A stretch of 64,000 nucleotides of DNA, taken from NCBI RefSeq assembly GCF_900129075.1, contig NZ_FQVH01000001.1, forward strand, positions 182,604-246,603, in the 5' to 3' direction. Source of the stretch: Caldanaerobius fijiensis DSM 17918. Lineage in GTDB: Bacteria; Bacillota; Thermoanaerobacteria; Thermoanaerobacterales; Caldanaerobiaceae. Below the pieces are notes generated by a model. That model ran no database searches, was not told the DNA's origin, and saw only the letters and a list, made by a program, of their open reading frames with translations. This document shows positions 55,162 to 63,482 of this stretch, one piece after another (the first letter of the stretch is position 1; each line of letters starts with the position of its first letter). Position numbers and translations under genes: made by a program.

Positions 55162-57672
55162 TTAGATAAATAATGTAGTATCTGAACGCTCAGCAGCACC
55201 TATAAATGAAGCTACGCCACCGACTTCTACGCCATCAATCAATTCTTCTTTTTTTATACCCATGATATCCATAGACATATTGCATGCTACGATCTTTACA
55301 CCATTTTTCATAGCTTGCTGAATCAGATCCTCCAAAGAGGTAACATTCTTTTTCTGCATGATATAACGTATAAGCCTTGCGCCTATCCCGCCCATATTCA
55401 TCTTGGAAAGCTTTAACCTCTTTGAGCCCCTGGGCATCATCATACCAAACATCCTGCTTATAAAATCCTTGGATACCGATACTTTTTCAGGTTTCCTCAA
55501 TACATTTAATCCCCAGAATGTAAAGAACATGGTCACCTTCCGTCCCATTGATGCAGCGCCATTGGCTATTATAAATGAAGCTATAGCTTTATCCAGATCT
55601 CCGCTGAATACTATTATTGCTTTATCGTGGTTAACTGATTCTGAAGCTACGGATTTATTTTCTTCCTCACCCTTTTTAATGAGGGCAACTATGGTCTTAT
55701 TCTCCCACTTCAAATCAAGGAGCTGATTTCCCGTTCTCTCACACCATACCTTTATGTCGTTTTCAAAACCGGGATCTGATGCCTTGATCTCAAGAATCTC
55801 ACCGGTATTCATAGACTTTATAGCATTATACGTCTGCATTATAGGTCCAGGGCACTGAAGACCGCAGGCATCCACTGATAGTGTCACCTTTATATTGCCA
55901 TCAACTACACTATTATTGATCTGGTTATCTAGTTTTTTTTTTGCTTCTAAATCCTTCAACTTCGATTCATCAACCTTTTCCGGATTCATCTGTTCGTCAT
56001 ACTCTATTATACCCTCATGAGTCAATTTTTTGGTTACAGCTTCATATGTCTTATATCCACCGCTGAGATTTTTTACAGATTTAAATCCATGTTGCATCAA
56101 TATTCTACAAGCTATATAGCCCCTCAATCCTACCTGGCAGAAAATGATTATTTCTTTATCCCTGGGAATCTCCTCTAATCTATTTCTTAAATTGTCAACA
56201 GGTATATTTACAGCACCTTCAATGGTTCCAAGGCTATACTCCAAAGGCGTACGCACATCGATGAGGAATGTCCTCTCTTTATCCCTTTTCTCAACAGCAT
56301 CCCAGTGAATGACGTCGCAGTCGCCCCTTAACACGTTAGCAGCCACAAAGCCTGCCATATTAACGGGGTCTTTGGCTGATGAATATGGAGGTGCATATGC
56401 CAGTTCCAGTTCTTCAAGATCAAAAACTGTCATGCCCGCACGAATCGTAGTAGCTATAACATCTATGCGCTTGTCCACACCCTCATAACCTACTATCTGT
56501 GCCCCCAGCACCTTTCCGTCGTCCTCTGAAAAAAGCAACTTTATAGACATAGGCAGAGCACCAGGATAATAGGTCGCATGAGAACTAGGATGTATTATAA
56601 TTTTTTGATATTTTAACCCTGCGTTGTTCAAAGCCCGCTCATTATTGCCCGTAAAAGCCACAGTGAGATCAAAAACTTTTAAGATGGATGTACCTTGAGT
56701 CCCTTTGTATTCTGACTTTCGACCCGCTATATTGTCAGCAGCAATTCGCCCCTGTTTGTTAGCAGGACCTGCCAGCGGTATCAATGTATCACTGCCGTTT
56801 ATAAAGTCTTTTACTTCAATGGCATCACCGACTGCATATATATCAGGATCAGATGTCTGCATATACTGGTTGACCTTTATGCCACCCCTGCTGCCTAACG
56901 CGAGACCTGCCTCCTTAGCCAGTTTGACCTCAGGCCTTACACCTATTCCCAACACAATCATATCAGTTTTAATTCTTTTCCCGCTGTTTAATTCTACTTC
57001 AGAATAGTCGTCATAATGATACAGCGCTTTTACCCCATCATTTAAATACAATCCCACATTTTTCGATTCTATATGGTGGTGAACCAAAGCTGCCATATCA
57101 AAATCCATAGGCCCTATCACATGATCAGCCAGTTCCACTATGCTTACATTTATCCCTACGTTGTGAAGATTTTCAGCTAGCTCCAGCCCAATAAATCCAG
57201 CTCCAACCACAACAGCATTTTTAGGCTTTTTACTATCGATAAAATCTTTTATTCTGTAGGTATCAGGTATGTTTCTCAATGTAAACACCCTGTCGCTATC
57301 CACGCCCGGTATGTTGGGCTTTATAGGTTCAGCTCCCGGCGACAGCAAAAGCTTATCATAGGTTTCCTTGTATATCCTATCATTAACCAGATCGTGAACC
57401 AGAACTGCTTTTTCTTGTGGCAAAATTTTTATTACTTCACTGTTTACCCTTATATCTATGTTGAATCTTTTAGACATGGCTTCCGGAGTCTGTACCTGCA
57501 ACTTCGACTTTTCTTTTATTACCTCACCGATGTAATAAGGAAGGCCACAGTTGGCATAAGAGATATATGGCCCTCTTTCAAACATAATTATCTGCGCATT
57601 CTCATCTAACCTTCTCAAACGGGCTGCAGCAGATGCACCGCCCGCCACGCCTCCTACAATCAGTACCTTCAT
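55162..57672 (-). CDS. CoA-disulfide-reductase/rhodanese/TusA/DsrE four-domain fusion
   Basis: 836 residues from the ATG at 57672 (AGAGGTG upstream). The FAD/NAD(P) domain has the FAD loop VGGVAGGASAAARLRR and active Cys42 (SYANCGLPY). A rhodanese domain (about 460-550) has the active Cys in IIFCQVGLRG. A TusA/SirA domain (about 600-670) has CGLQCPGP, and a DsrE/F-like domain (about 690-836) ends in ACNMSMDIMGI. It should reduce CoA disulfides or persulfides and relay sulfane sulfur through three cysteine domains. Confidence 0.92.
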   Translation of the reverse strand: MKVLIVGGVAGGASAAARLRRLDENAQIIMFERGPYISYANCGLPYYIGEVIKEKSKLQVQTPEAMSKRFNIDIRVNSEVIKILPQEKAVLVHDLVNDRIYKETYDKLLLSPGAEPIKPNIPGVDSDRVFTLRNIPDTYRIKDFIDSKKPKNAVVVGAGFIGLELAENLHNVGINVSIVELADHVIGPMDFDMAALVHHHIESKNVGLYLNDGVKALYHYDDYSEVELNSGKRIKTDMIVLGIGVRPEVKLAKEAGLALGSRGGIKVNQYMQTSDPDIYAVGDAIEVKDFINGSDTLIPLAGPANKQGRIAADNIAGRKSEYKGTQGTSILKVFDLTVAFTGNNERALNNAGLKYQKIIIHPSSHATYYPGALPMSIKLLFSEDDGKVLGAQIVGYEGVDKRIDVIATTIRAGMTVFDLEELELAYAPPYSSAKDPVNMAGFVAANVLRGDCDVIHWDAVEKRDKERTFLIDVRTPLEYSLGTIEGAVNIPVDNLRNRLEEIPRDKEIIIFCQVGLRGYIACRILMQHGFKSVKNLSGGYKTYEAVTKKLTHEGIIEYDEQMNPEKVDESKLKDLEAKKKLDNQINNSVVDGNIKVTLSVDACGLQCPGPIMQTYNAIKSMNTGEILEIKASDPGFENDIKVWCERTGNQLLDLKWENKTIVALIKKGEEENKSVASESVNHDKAIIVFSGDLDKAIASFIIANGAASMGRKVTMFFTFWGLNVLRKPEKVSVSKDFISRMFGMMMPRGSKRLKLSKMNMGGIGARLIRYIMQKKNVTSLEDLIQQAMKNGVKIVACNMSMDIMGIKKEELIDGVEVGGVASFIGAAERSDTTLFI

Positions 57673-57698
57673 GGCTAACACCTCTTATCATATTATCT

Positions 57699-57737
57699 GT
57701 ATATATTAATATTACGATATACTTTATAAATTGTCAA
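57699..57737 (-). promoter_or_regulatory. Promoter with ArsR-type operator for the fusion/arsR operon
   Basis: On the minus strand TTGACA (57737-57732), 17 bases, TAATAT (57714-57709). An inverted repeat GTATAT...ATATAC (57699-57704 and 57717-57722, 12-base centre) straddles the -10 element. It is well placed for repression by the ArsR protein encoded downstream. Confidence 0.7.
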
Positions 57738-57793
57738 TAATTTATCGTTCTATTTTAAACAATATACAAATAAATTTGGAAGCAGCCGCTGAA

Positions 57794-57822
57794 TTTACAA
57801 TCTTGTCAAACTGGTTTATAAT
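57794..57822 (+). promoter_or_regulatory. Promoter of the DUF503 gene
   Basis: TTTACA (57794-57799), 17 bases, TATAAT (57817-57822), about 65 bases before the start codon. Confidence 0.7.
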
Positions 57823-57886
57823 GAGGTAAGATAAAAAGAAGTTTTCTCAACTGTGATGAAAGAAAGGAGATAACTTATTTTTTCTT

Positions 57887-58174
57887 ATGTACGTGGGAAC
57901 TATAAAGATTTATCTCGTAGCTAACTGGGTACATTCTTTAAAAGAAAAAAGGATGATTATAAAAAGCCTGGCGAGTAAAGTAAGAAATAAATTTAATGTC
58001 TCGATTGCAGAAATAGGAAATCAGGATTTGCACCAATCAATTGTGCTAGGAATCGCCTGTATAGGCAGTGATTACGTTTATGCCGATAATATAATTGAGG
58101 ATGTTTTGAACTTTATTGAAAAGAGCACAGATGCTTATGTTAGTAATGTAGAAAAAGAAATAATTTCACTGTGA
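57887..58174 (+). CDS. DUF503 family protein (YlxP-like)
   Basis: 95 residues with the family pattern: VGTIKIYL start, SLKEKRMIIKSLASKVRNKFNVSIAEIG and an alternating strand after it. Homologues adjoin rbfA and infB and may bind ribosomes or RNA, but the function is unproven. Here it stands alone. The only Shine-Dalgarno-like GGAG is about 16 bases before the ATG, separated by a T-rich stretch; no closer in-frame start exists. Confidence 0.85.
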   Translation: MYVGTIKIYLVANWVHSLKEKRMIIKSLASKVRNKFNVSIAEIGNQDLHQSIVLGIACIGSDYVYADNIIEDVLNFIEKSTDAYVSNVEKEIISL

Positions 58175-58286
58175 AAAATGTTGAGCTCTTTTCATCTTAA
58201 GAAAATCCATGAGAGAATCACTATCATCCTGTCTTCAAAACAGACTCTTGCCGTCCAGATTGCGTGCATGTCGCGTTCACACATAA

Positions 58287-58310
58287 AGGGCATCTTTTCT
58301 CGGATGCCCT
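58287..58310. repeat. Hairpin in the gap between DUF503 gene and aroF
   Basis: AGGGCATC (58287-58294), 8-base loop, GATGCCCT (58303-58310). No U-run on either strand. The 208-base gap holds nothing else that I can name apart from the aroF terminator. Confidence 0.4.
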
Positions 58311-58324
58311 CTAATTCATTCCTA

Positions 58325-58352
58325 AAAACCTTTATTATAATACGGAGGTTTT
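58325..58352 (-). terminator. Weak terminator of the pheA-aroF operon
   Basis: AAAACCT (58352-58346, minus) pairs with AGGTTTT (58331-58325) around 14 bases, ending in a short U-run. Confidence 0.5.
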
Positions 58353-58382
58353 AACATTATGTCACAACTTTATCCCCATTCA

Positions 58383-59387
58383 CTATCTCATCACGCTTAA
58401 AATGCGCTGAACCTCTTGACATACCACATCAAATTCAGCTGGTGTCAAGGATTGAGCTCCATCAGATAAAGCTTCCTCAGGATGAGGATGCACCTCTATA
58501 ATAAGACCGTCAGCTCCTGCGGCTACTGCCGCTCTGGACATGGGCCCTATAAGTTCTCTTCTGCCTGTACCATGACTTGGGTCTACCACAACAGGTAAAT
58601 GACTCAAGCGCCTGACGGCGGCCACCGCATTTAGGTCCAATGTGTTGCGCGTATAGGTCTCAAAGGTTCTTATCCCTCTTTCACAGAGGATCACATCATA
58701 ATTACCTTCTTTCATGATATATTCAGCTGCATTAAGCCATTCTTCGATAGTGGACGACAATCCCCTTTTGAGCATCACAGGCTTTTTAGCCTTGCCCACT
58801 TCTGTTAGTAGTTGAAAATTTTGCATATTTCTAGAACCAATCTGAAGTATGTCAACATATTCCGCAACCAATTCCACATGCTGAGTATTCACAACCTCGC
58901 TTATAGTCAGCATATCCACTTCTTTGCCAACCTGTTTTAATATCTTCAGACCTTCTTCTTCTAAACCCTGGAAAGAATAAGGTGAGGACCTAGGTTTATA
59001 CGCACCACCTCTCAATACCGTCGCTCCTGATTTTTTAACCGCTTTTGCCGTCTCAATCATCTGCTCATAGCTCTCCACCGCACAAGGTCCCGCCATTATG
59101 ACGAAGTTTCCACTGCCAATTTTTACACTACCTATTTTAATCACAGTGTCTTCAGGTTTAAGCATCCTGCTGGCAAGTTTATACGGGACAGATATCCTGA
59201 CCACATTTTCAACGCCATCCATGGTTGTGATAGGTTTGTCTAGCAATATGCTGACATCACCAATAACCCCTATAACTGAACGTTCCTGTCCTTCTATTAC
59301 ATGAGGTGTCAGGCCAAGGTTGCTTACATATCTTACTACTTTATCTATATCCGCCTTTTTAGCCTCCGGCTTCATGACAATTACCAT
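58383..59387 (-). CDS. aroF: 3-deoxy-7-phosphoheptulonate synthase (DAHP synthase, AroF type I-beta)
   Basis: 334 residues. An N-terminal ferredoxin-like regulatory domain (about 1-68) precedes the barrel, where AGPCAVES near 94, LRGGAYKPRSSPYSFQG near 122 and DPSHGTGRR near 265 bind PEP, E4P and metal. First step of the shikimate pathway. The N-terminal domain suggests feedback control by an aromatic amino acid. It follows pheA by 23 bases and shares its T-box. Confidence 0.95.
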   Translation of the reverse strand: MVIVMKPEAKKADIDKVVRYVSNLGLTPHVIEGQERSVIGVIGDVSILLDKPITTMDGVENVVRISVPYKLASRMLKPEDTVIKIGSVKIGSGNFVIMAGPCAVESYEQMIETAKAVKKSGATVLRGGAYKPRSSPYSFQGLEEEGLKILKQVGKEVDMLTISEVVNTQHVELVAEYVDILQIGSRNMQNFQLLTEVGKAKKPVMLKRGLSSTIEEWLNAAEYIMKEGNYDVILCERGIRTFETYTRNTLDLNAVAAVRRLSHLPVVVDPSHGTGRRELIGPMSRAAVAAGADGLIIEVHPHPEEALSDGAQSLTPAEFDVVCQEVQRILSVMR

Positions 59388-59410
59388 ATTGCAATCCCCC
59401 TCACCTTTTA

Positions 59411-60226
59411 TTATAATCTACCTTTCGGGTAACAACCCAAGATCCTGAAATAGCTGGTTATAGATCTAACCGCTTTAAGAGCTTCTTTCATAAGTTCATC
59501 ATCTTTATGTCCATCCACGTCTACAAAGAAAATGTATTCGCCAAAACTCTTTTTAGATGGTCTGGATTCAATTTTTGTTAAATTTAAACCTCTAATCGCA
59601 AATTCTTTCAATACATTGTAAAGACTACCCGGCTTATTTTCGGTAGAGAACACTATAGAGGTTTTGCAATCGCCCCTCACAGAATTTTCTTCTCGGGATA
59701 CAACTATAAATCGCGTAATATTGTTATCAAAGTCTTGAATATCTCTTACAAGTACATTCAAATCATATAATTGAGCTGCTCTAAGGGTAGCAATAGCAGC
59801 AATACCCCTTCCTTCCTGCGATGCAATAAAAGCTGCCTTTGCAGTGCTCTCTGCCGTTGCGATTTCTACTCCAGGCAAAAGTTCCTTGATATGCCTATAA
59901 CACTGGGCCAACGCATGGGGATGGGATATGACTATTTCTATCTCTTGTAAATCACTGCATTTTGAAACCAAATTGTGCCTTATTGGCAACAGTACCTCGC
60001 CTTTAATAAACAACTCCTGTTCTTCCAGTATGGTATCCAGTGTAAGATTTACAGAACCTTCTATAGAGTTTTCAATAGGTACAATCCCTTCATCGGTTTT
60101 TCTATCCCTGACAGATGCCACAACCATATCAATGGTAGGATATTCTATGTGTTCAGACACACTATCATATTTTATACAGGCTTCTTCTGTAAACGTGCCT
60201 TTTGGACCAAGGAAAGATAATTTCAA
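59411..60226 (-). CDS. pheA: Prephenate dehydratase
   Basis: 271 residues from a TTG at 60226 with AGGAGGG seven bases upstream. The apparent longer frame (25 more residues) is rejected: it reads the T-box terminator. The PDT domain has LGPKGTFTEEA at the start, PIENSIEGSV near 52 and the TRF motif (NITRFIVV) near 165. A C-terminal ACT domain (about 190-265; NKPGSLYNVLKEFAIRGLNLTKIESRPSK in part) gives Phe feedback. It makes phenylpyruvate. Confidence 0.95.
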   Translation of the reverse strand: MKLSFLGPKGTFTEEACIKYDSVSEHIEYPTIDMVVASVRDRKTDEGIVPIENSIEGSVNLTLDTILEEQELFIKGEVLLPIRHNLVSKCSDLQEIEIVISHPHALAQCYRHIKELLPGVEIATAESTAKAAFIASQEGRGIAAIATLRAAQLYDLNVLVRDIQDFDNNITRFIVVSREENSVRGDCKTSIVFSTENKPGSLYNVLKEFAIRGLNLTKIESRPSKKSFGEYIFFVDVDGHKDDELMKEALKAVRSITSYFRILGCYPKGRL

Positions 60227-60281
60227 GTCACACCCTCCTCTTTCATTAAGCTGGCCAGCTTTTTTATAACTAAATTTATAA

Positions 60282-60563
60282 CTAAAAAACCTCTCATCCA
60301 TAAGGACGAGAGGTTACCCGCGGTACCACCTTTATTAACCTGTATAGACAGGTTCGCTCATTAAGAGTACTAACATACTCCATTTCTTTTAACGGTGAAA
60401 TCTCCGGCCCCATCTACTCACCGCCTATAGCGGTTTTCAACTGGCAACTCGAGAGGGAACTTCAATATACCATCGCAGTATCAGGCTTCCACCATCCCTG
60501 ACTCGCTATAACCTTCCGGTATACCTACTTTCCTCTGTCATCGTTTTTATTATTTTCTGTCTT
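60282..60563 (-). promoter_or_regulatory. Phe-type T-box riboswitch leader of pheA-aroF
   Basis: The T-box sequence AAGGTGGTACCGCGG lies near 60332-60317. The terminator AACCTCTCGTCC/GGATGAGAGGTT (60315-60288) with UUUUUU competes with the antiterminator. Stem I carries GAAG then TTC (60459-60457) before CCCTCTCGAG, so the specifier codon is read as UUC (Phe). Uncharged tRNA-Phe should allow read-through. The specifier call is from the usual position and was not modelled. Confidence 0.9.
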
Positions 60564-60570
60564 TTCTAAT

Positions 60571-60599
60571 ATAATATATTAATCTTGCTTCCATGTCAA
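60571..60599 (-). promoter_or_regulatory. Promoter of the pheA T-box transcript
   Basis: TTGACA (60599-60594), 17 bases, TATTAT (60576-60571) on the minus strand. The leader begins about 8 bases later. Confidence 0.85.
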
Positions 60600-60639
60600 C
60601 AGTTTTTTACGTAACTCTATCATAAGGTTAATTGTAAAA

Positions 60640-60960
<321 letters not shown>

Positions 60961-60982
60961 TATTGCAATTTAAGACCCACAA

Positions 60983-61048
60983 TTCGTATTTTATTATGTT
61001 TCTCCAAATAGGTCACTTTCCCAAAAATTCAGTAGCATCGGTAAATAA
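60983..61048 (-). repeat. Dispersed repeat, copy C
   Basis: On the minus strand it reads CCGATGCTACTGAATTTTTGG then GAAAGTGACCTATTT, matching copies A (31.1 kb) and B (37.3 kb) in the core; the outer flank differs. It lies just right of the IS30 relic. The rest of the 60961-61172 gap has no gene. Confidence 0.65.
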
Positions 61049-61172
61049 CTTTGAGATGTGTTATATCAGCCCTTGTCCCAGTTAGATTGCAAAGAGAAGT
61101 GTACAAAAAAGCGTATAAATTTTAGAAACCATAGAAAAAATAACTTATAAATAGATCATGGAGTGGTGACAT

Positions 61173-62171
61173 ATGCTTTCAACTCAAAATAATGCTTTTG
61201 TAGAAAATCTCGATATAGAGAATTTATACGACATAACCGGTGCCATAAAAATTGTCGAAAATAGATTATCATCCATTGTAGAAGAATGCGATGATTTTAT
61301 CAAGGTCTTGCTAAGGAAATTTCTCTTATCCGGCAAAAAAATCAGGCCAAAGTTAGTACTATTATCTGGTTTGTGTTTTTCTGCAATGAATGACGAGATG
61401 ATCAACTCCGCAGTAGTAGCAGAGGTAATACACACTGCTTCGCTGATACACGATGATATTATTGATAAATCAGATTATAGAAGGAATATGCCAACAGTTA
61501 ACAGTCTTTTAGGGAACCATGCAGCAGTACTGGCCGGTGATTTTTTATTTGCCAAAGCTTTTGAGATACTATCAAAAAATAAACTGTACAAGCAGATGGA
61601 ATACGTAGTCACAGCAATTCAGGAATTATGTGCAGGCGAAATGCTTCAAGCCCGTGACCTCTTCAATATAAAAGTATCTGAAGATCACTACTTTGAACGA
61701 ATAAGCAAAAAAACAGCGTCACTTCTATCGGCCTGTTGTAAAGCAGGTGCTCAAAGTAGCAATGCCTCCGTTGATGAAATAAAAAAGATGGGCGAATACG
61801 GCATATTTATAGGGTACGCCTTTCAAATAATCGATGATCTGTTAGATGTTATGGGGAAAAAAGAAATGATAGGCAAACCTCTTGCCCAAGACATAGAGCA
61901 GGGCAATTTAACCCTACCTTTTATATATCTATTACAAAACCCTCGAATTAAGGATAAGTATATGACAAAACTAAAAGATAAAACCATAACAAAAGATATC
62001 AAACTTGAATTAATAAATGATTTGGAGCAATCAGGGATTATTACAGAAGTTTACCAAAAAGCAACATATTTTGTGCAGAAAGCCAAAGAAGCCCTAGATG
62101 GAATTCCTGATTCGGTGTATAAAACAATGCTAATGCGCTTATCTGACGAAGTGCTCTACAGAACATTTTGA
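61173..62171 (+). CDS. Polyprenyl diphosphate synthase, heptaprenyl-type
   Basis: 332 residues of the trans-prenyltransferase fold. First Asp-rich motif DDIID at 94-98 followed by RRNMPTVNSLLGN; second IIDDLLD near 222-228. Chain length is not decided by sequence alone, but the adjoining YtpB-like terpene synthase suggests a long (C35-type) product, as in the Bacillus sesquarterpene route. Quinone side chains are a less likely use in an anaerobe. Its stop abuts the stop of the convergent gene. Confidence 0.9.
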   Translation: MLSTQNNAFVENLDIENLYDITGAIKIVENRLSSIVEECDDFIKVLLRKFLLSGKKIRPKLVLLSGLCFSAMNDEMINSAVVAEVIHTASLIHDDIIDKSDYRRNMPTVNSLLGNHAAVLAGDFLFAKAFEILSKNKLYKQMEYVVTAIQELCAGEMLQARDLFNIKVSEDHYFERISKKTASLLSACCKAGAQSSNASVDEIKKMGEYGIFIGYAFQIIDDLLDVMGKKEMIGKPLAQDIEQGNLTLPFIYLLQNPRIKDKYMTKLKDKTITKDIKLELINDLEQSGIITEVYQKATYFVQKAKEALDGIPDSVYKTMLMRLSDEVLYRTF

Positions 62172-63236
62172 TTATAATTTTGACGCTTTCCTCAAACCAA
62201 GGCATATATAGTATAGTAATCCGGCAAACCTCCCTGCCTTTTTTATAAGCCGCCGGGTTATTTCTTTGTGGGCATTTATCTTTGCCTTTGGATCAGATAA
62301 ATACATAGCTATAAGCCCTTCCACTATAGTATGGTGAAATAGAGGATATTTTAGTTTCATAGATCGTTGTAATGCGTTCGTCAAAAAATAGCTTAAGCGC
62401 TCCTCGCATTTTTTATTGGTTTCATAATAGCTTACAAAGTTTAAATCCCCTTCTTCTATATCTTCATATAAATCAATATAATAATCCAACAAAATATGTA
62501 GACCACATATCCAGGGAAAATATGCTTTGAGAACATCTTCTACTTCTTCCTGATCTAAGTCGGCTTTATGGGCTAAGGCTGCCAACATAAATACACCCAA
62601 TGTAGAACCTGTAGCCGCAGAAAATTCCCATCCATTGATATCGGGATGTTCTGAAATGTACTTATTAAACCATTGCCGCATCTTCTTTTCCCTTGCTTCC
62701 AGCGATATATGTTTATATACCTGTAAGTCCGAATACAATTGGGCAAGATACAAAGCATCATTTTTAATGACATCATATGAAGGCAACATTTCAATATAAT
62801 TTTTGCACTGAGTCACAAGATAATTTAGATATCCTCCATCATCTTTATATGGATAGTATTTATAGTAATCTACCAGCTCTGATTCAGGATCCAGCGCATC
62901 CGTCATGGCTTTATGCAGCTGTCTAAAAGCCATCTCATCATATTCTCCTGCTCTATCGCATAGATTATCCAGATAATCGCTTATCGTCTGATATGCCGTC
63001 ACAAAATGAACCATATTTTTTTTATCGACAGACGGATAAAGTGCATAAACACTCCCGCCGATACAGTGAAATTTTTTAGTTTCAATGCTATTCAAAGCCT
63101 GTCTTTGCAACTCAAAGTCTGGTATATTTTTAGCCAGCGCCATATAATCATTTACCTCATTATCTACAATGGGGAATACCTTTGTAACGTAATCAAATAT
63201 CAATCTCGCTTGGTATAAATTATCCTTTATCTCCAT
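62172..63236 (-). CDS. YtpB-like (DUF2600) terpene synthase
   Basis: 354 residues, all-helical. FCIGGSVYALYP-like segment near 57, the LDYYIDLYEDIEEGDLNFVSYY stretch (split, near 250-272) with an Asp-rich motif, and a C-terminal WKxxAGR-type end fit the tetraprenyl-beta-curcumene synthase family that acts on heptaprenyl diphosphate. It is convergent with the polyprenyl synthase gene with no bases between stops. GGAGGAT precedes the start. Confidence 0.85.
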   Translation of the reverse strand: MEIKDNLYQARLIFDYVTKVFPIVDNEVNDYMALAKNIPDFELQRQALNSIETKKFHCIGGSVYALYPSVDKKNMVHFVTAYQTISDYLDNLCDRAGEYDEMAFRQLHKAMTDALDPESELVDYYKYYPYKDDGGYLNYLVTQCKNYIEMLPSYDVIKNDALYLAQLYSDLQVYKHISLEAREKKMRQWFNKYISEHPDINGWEFSAATGSTLGVFMLAALAHKADLDQEEVEDVLKAYFPWICGLHILLDYYIDLYEDIEEGDLNFVSYYETNKKCEERLSYFLTNALQRSMKLKYPLFHHTIVEGLIAMYLSDPKAKINAHKEITRRLIKKAGRFAGLLYYICLGLRKASKL

Positions 63237-63330
63237 TAATATCCTCCTCTAAATTTGTACTTATTTATATTATTTACAATTTTATTGTTAACGTTGTTGC
63301 AGAATTTTTATCTTTATCTTTAAAAAATAC

Positions 63331-63359
63331 TTGTATTTTAGAGAAAAAGATGCTATGAT
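63331..63359 (+). promoter_or_regulatory. Promoter of glnN
   Basis: TTGTAT (63331-63336), 17 bases, TATGAT (63354-63359); predicted transcription start near 63366. Confidence 0.7.
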
Positions 63360-63389
63360 TAATATCAGAAAAATAATATATGGATTGTA

Positions 63390-63439
63390 AATGAAACAAA
63401 GGCGTTTCATTCGGAAGGGTGGAGTGCCTTTGTTTTTTT
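63390..63439 (+). promoter_or_regulatory. glnN leader: ANTAR-like hexaloop hairpin overlapping a terminator
   Basis: AATGAAAC (63390-63397), loop AAAGGC, GTTTCATT (63404-63411) form a perfect 8-bp hexaloop hairpin with A at loop position 1 and G at 4, the pattern bound by ANTAR antiterminators. The terminator stem AAACAAAGGC (63394-63403) with GCCTTTGTTT (63426-63435), then UUUU, uses the same bases, so the two folds exclude each other. Confidence 0.7.
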
Positions 63440-63482
63440 GTTTTACCAGTAAACTAATATTTTCTGAAGGAGAGGATATTTG

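Noticed and set aside
58359-58400. 13-codon ORF with a GGAGG upstream
   Set aside because: It overlaps the aroF 3' end antisense, the GGAGG is part of the terminator stem, and the peptide resembles nothing.
60227-60301. N-terminal extension of pheA by 25 residues
   Set aside because: It translates the T-box terminator; a TTG at 60226 has a proper ribosome binding site and gives a normal family start.
63366-63389. Second ANTAR hexaloop upstream of the first in the glnN leader
   Set aside because: I found no convincing stem with an A1/G4 six-base loop in this stretch.
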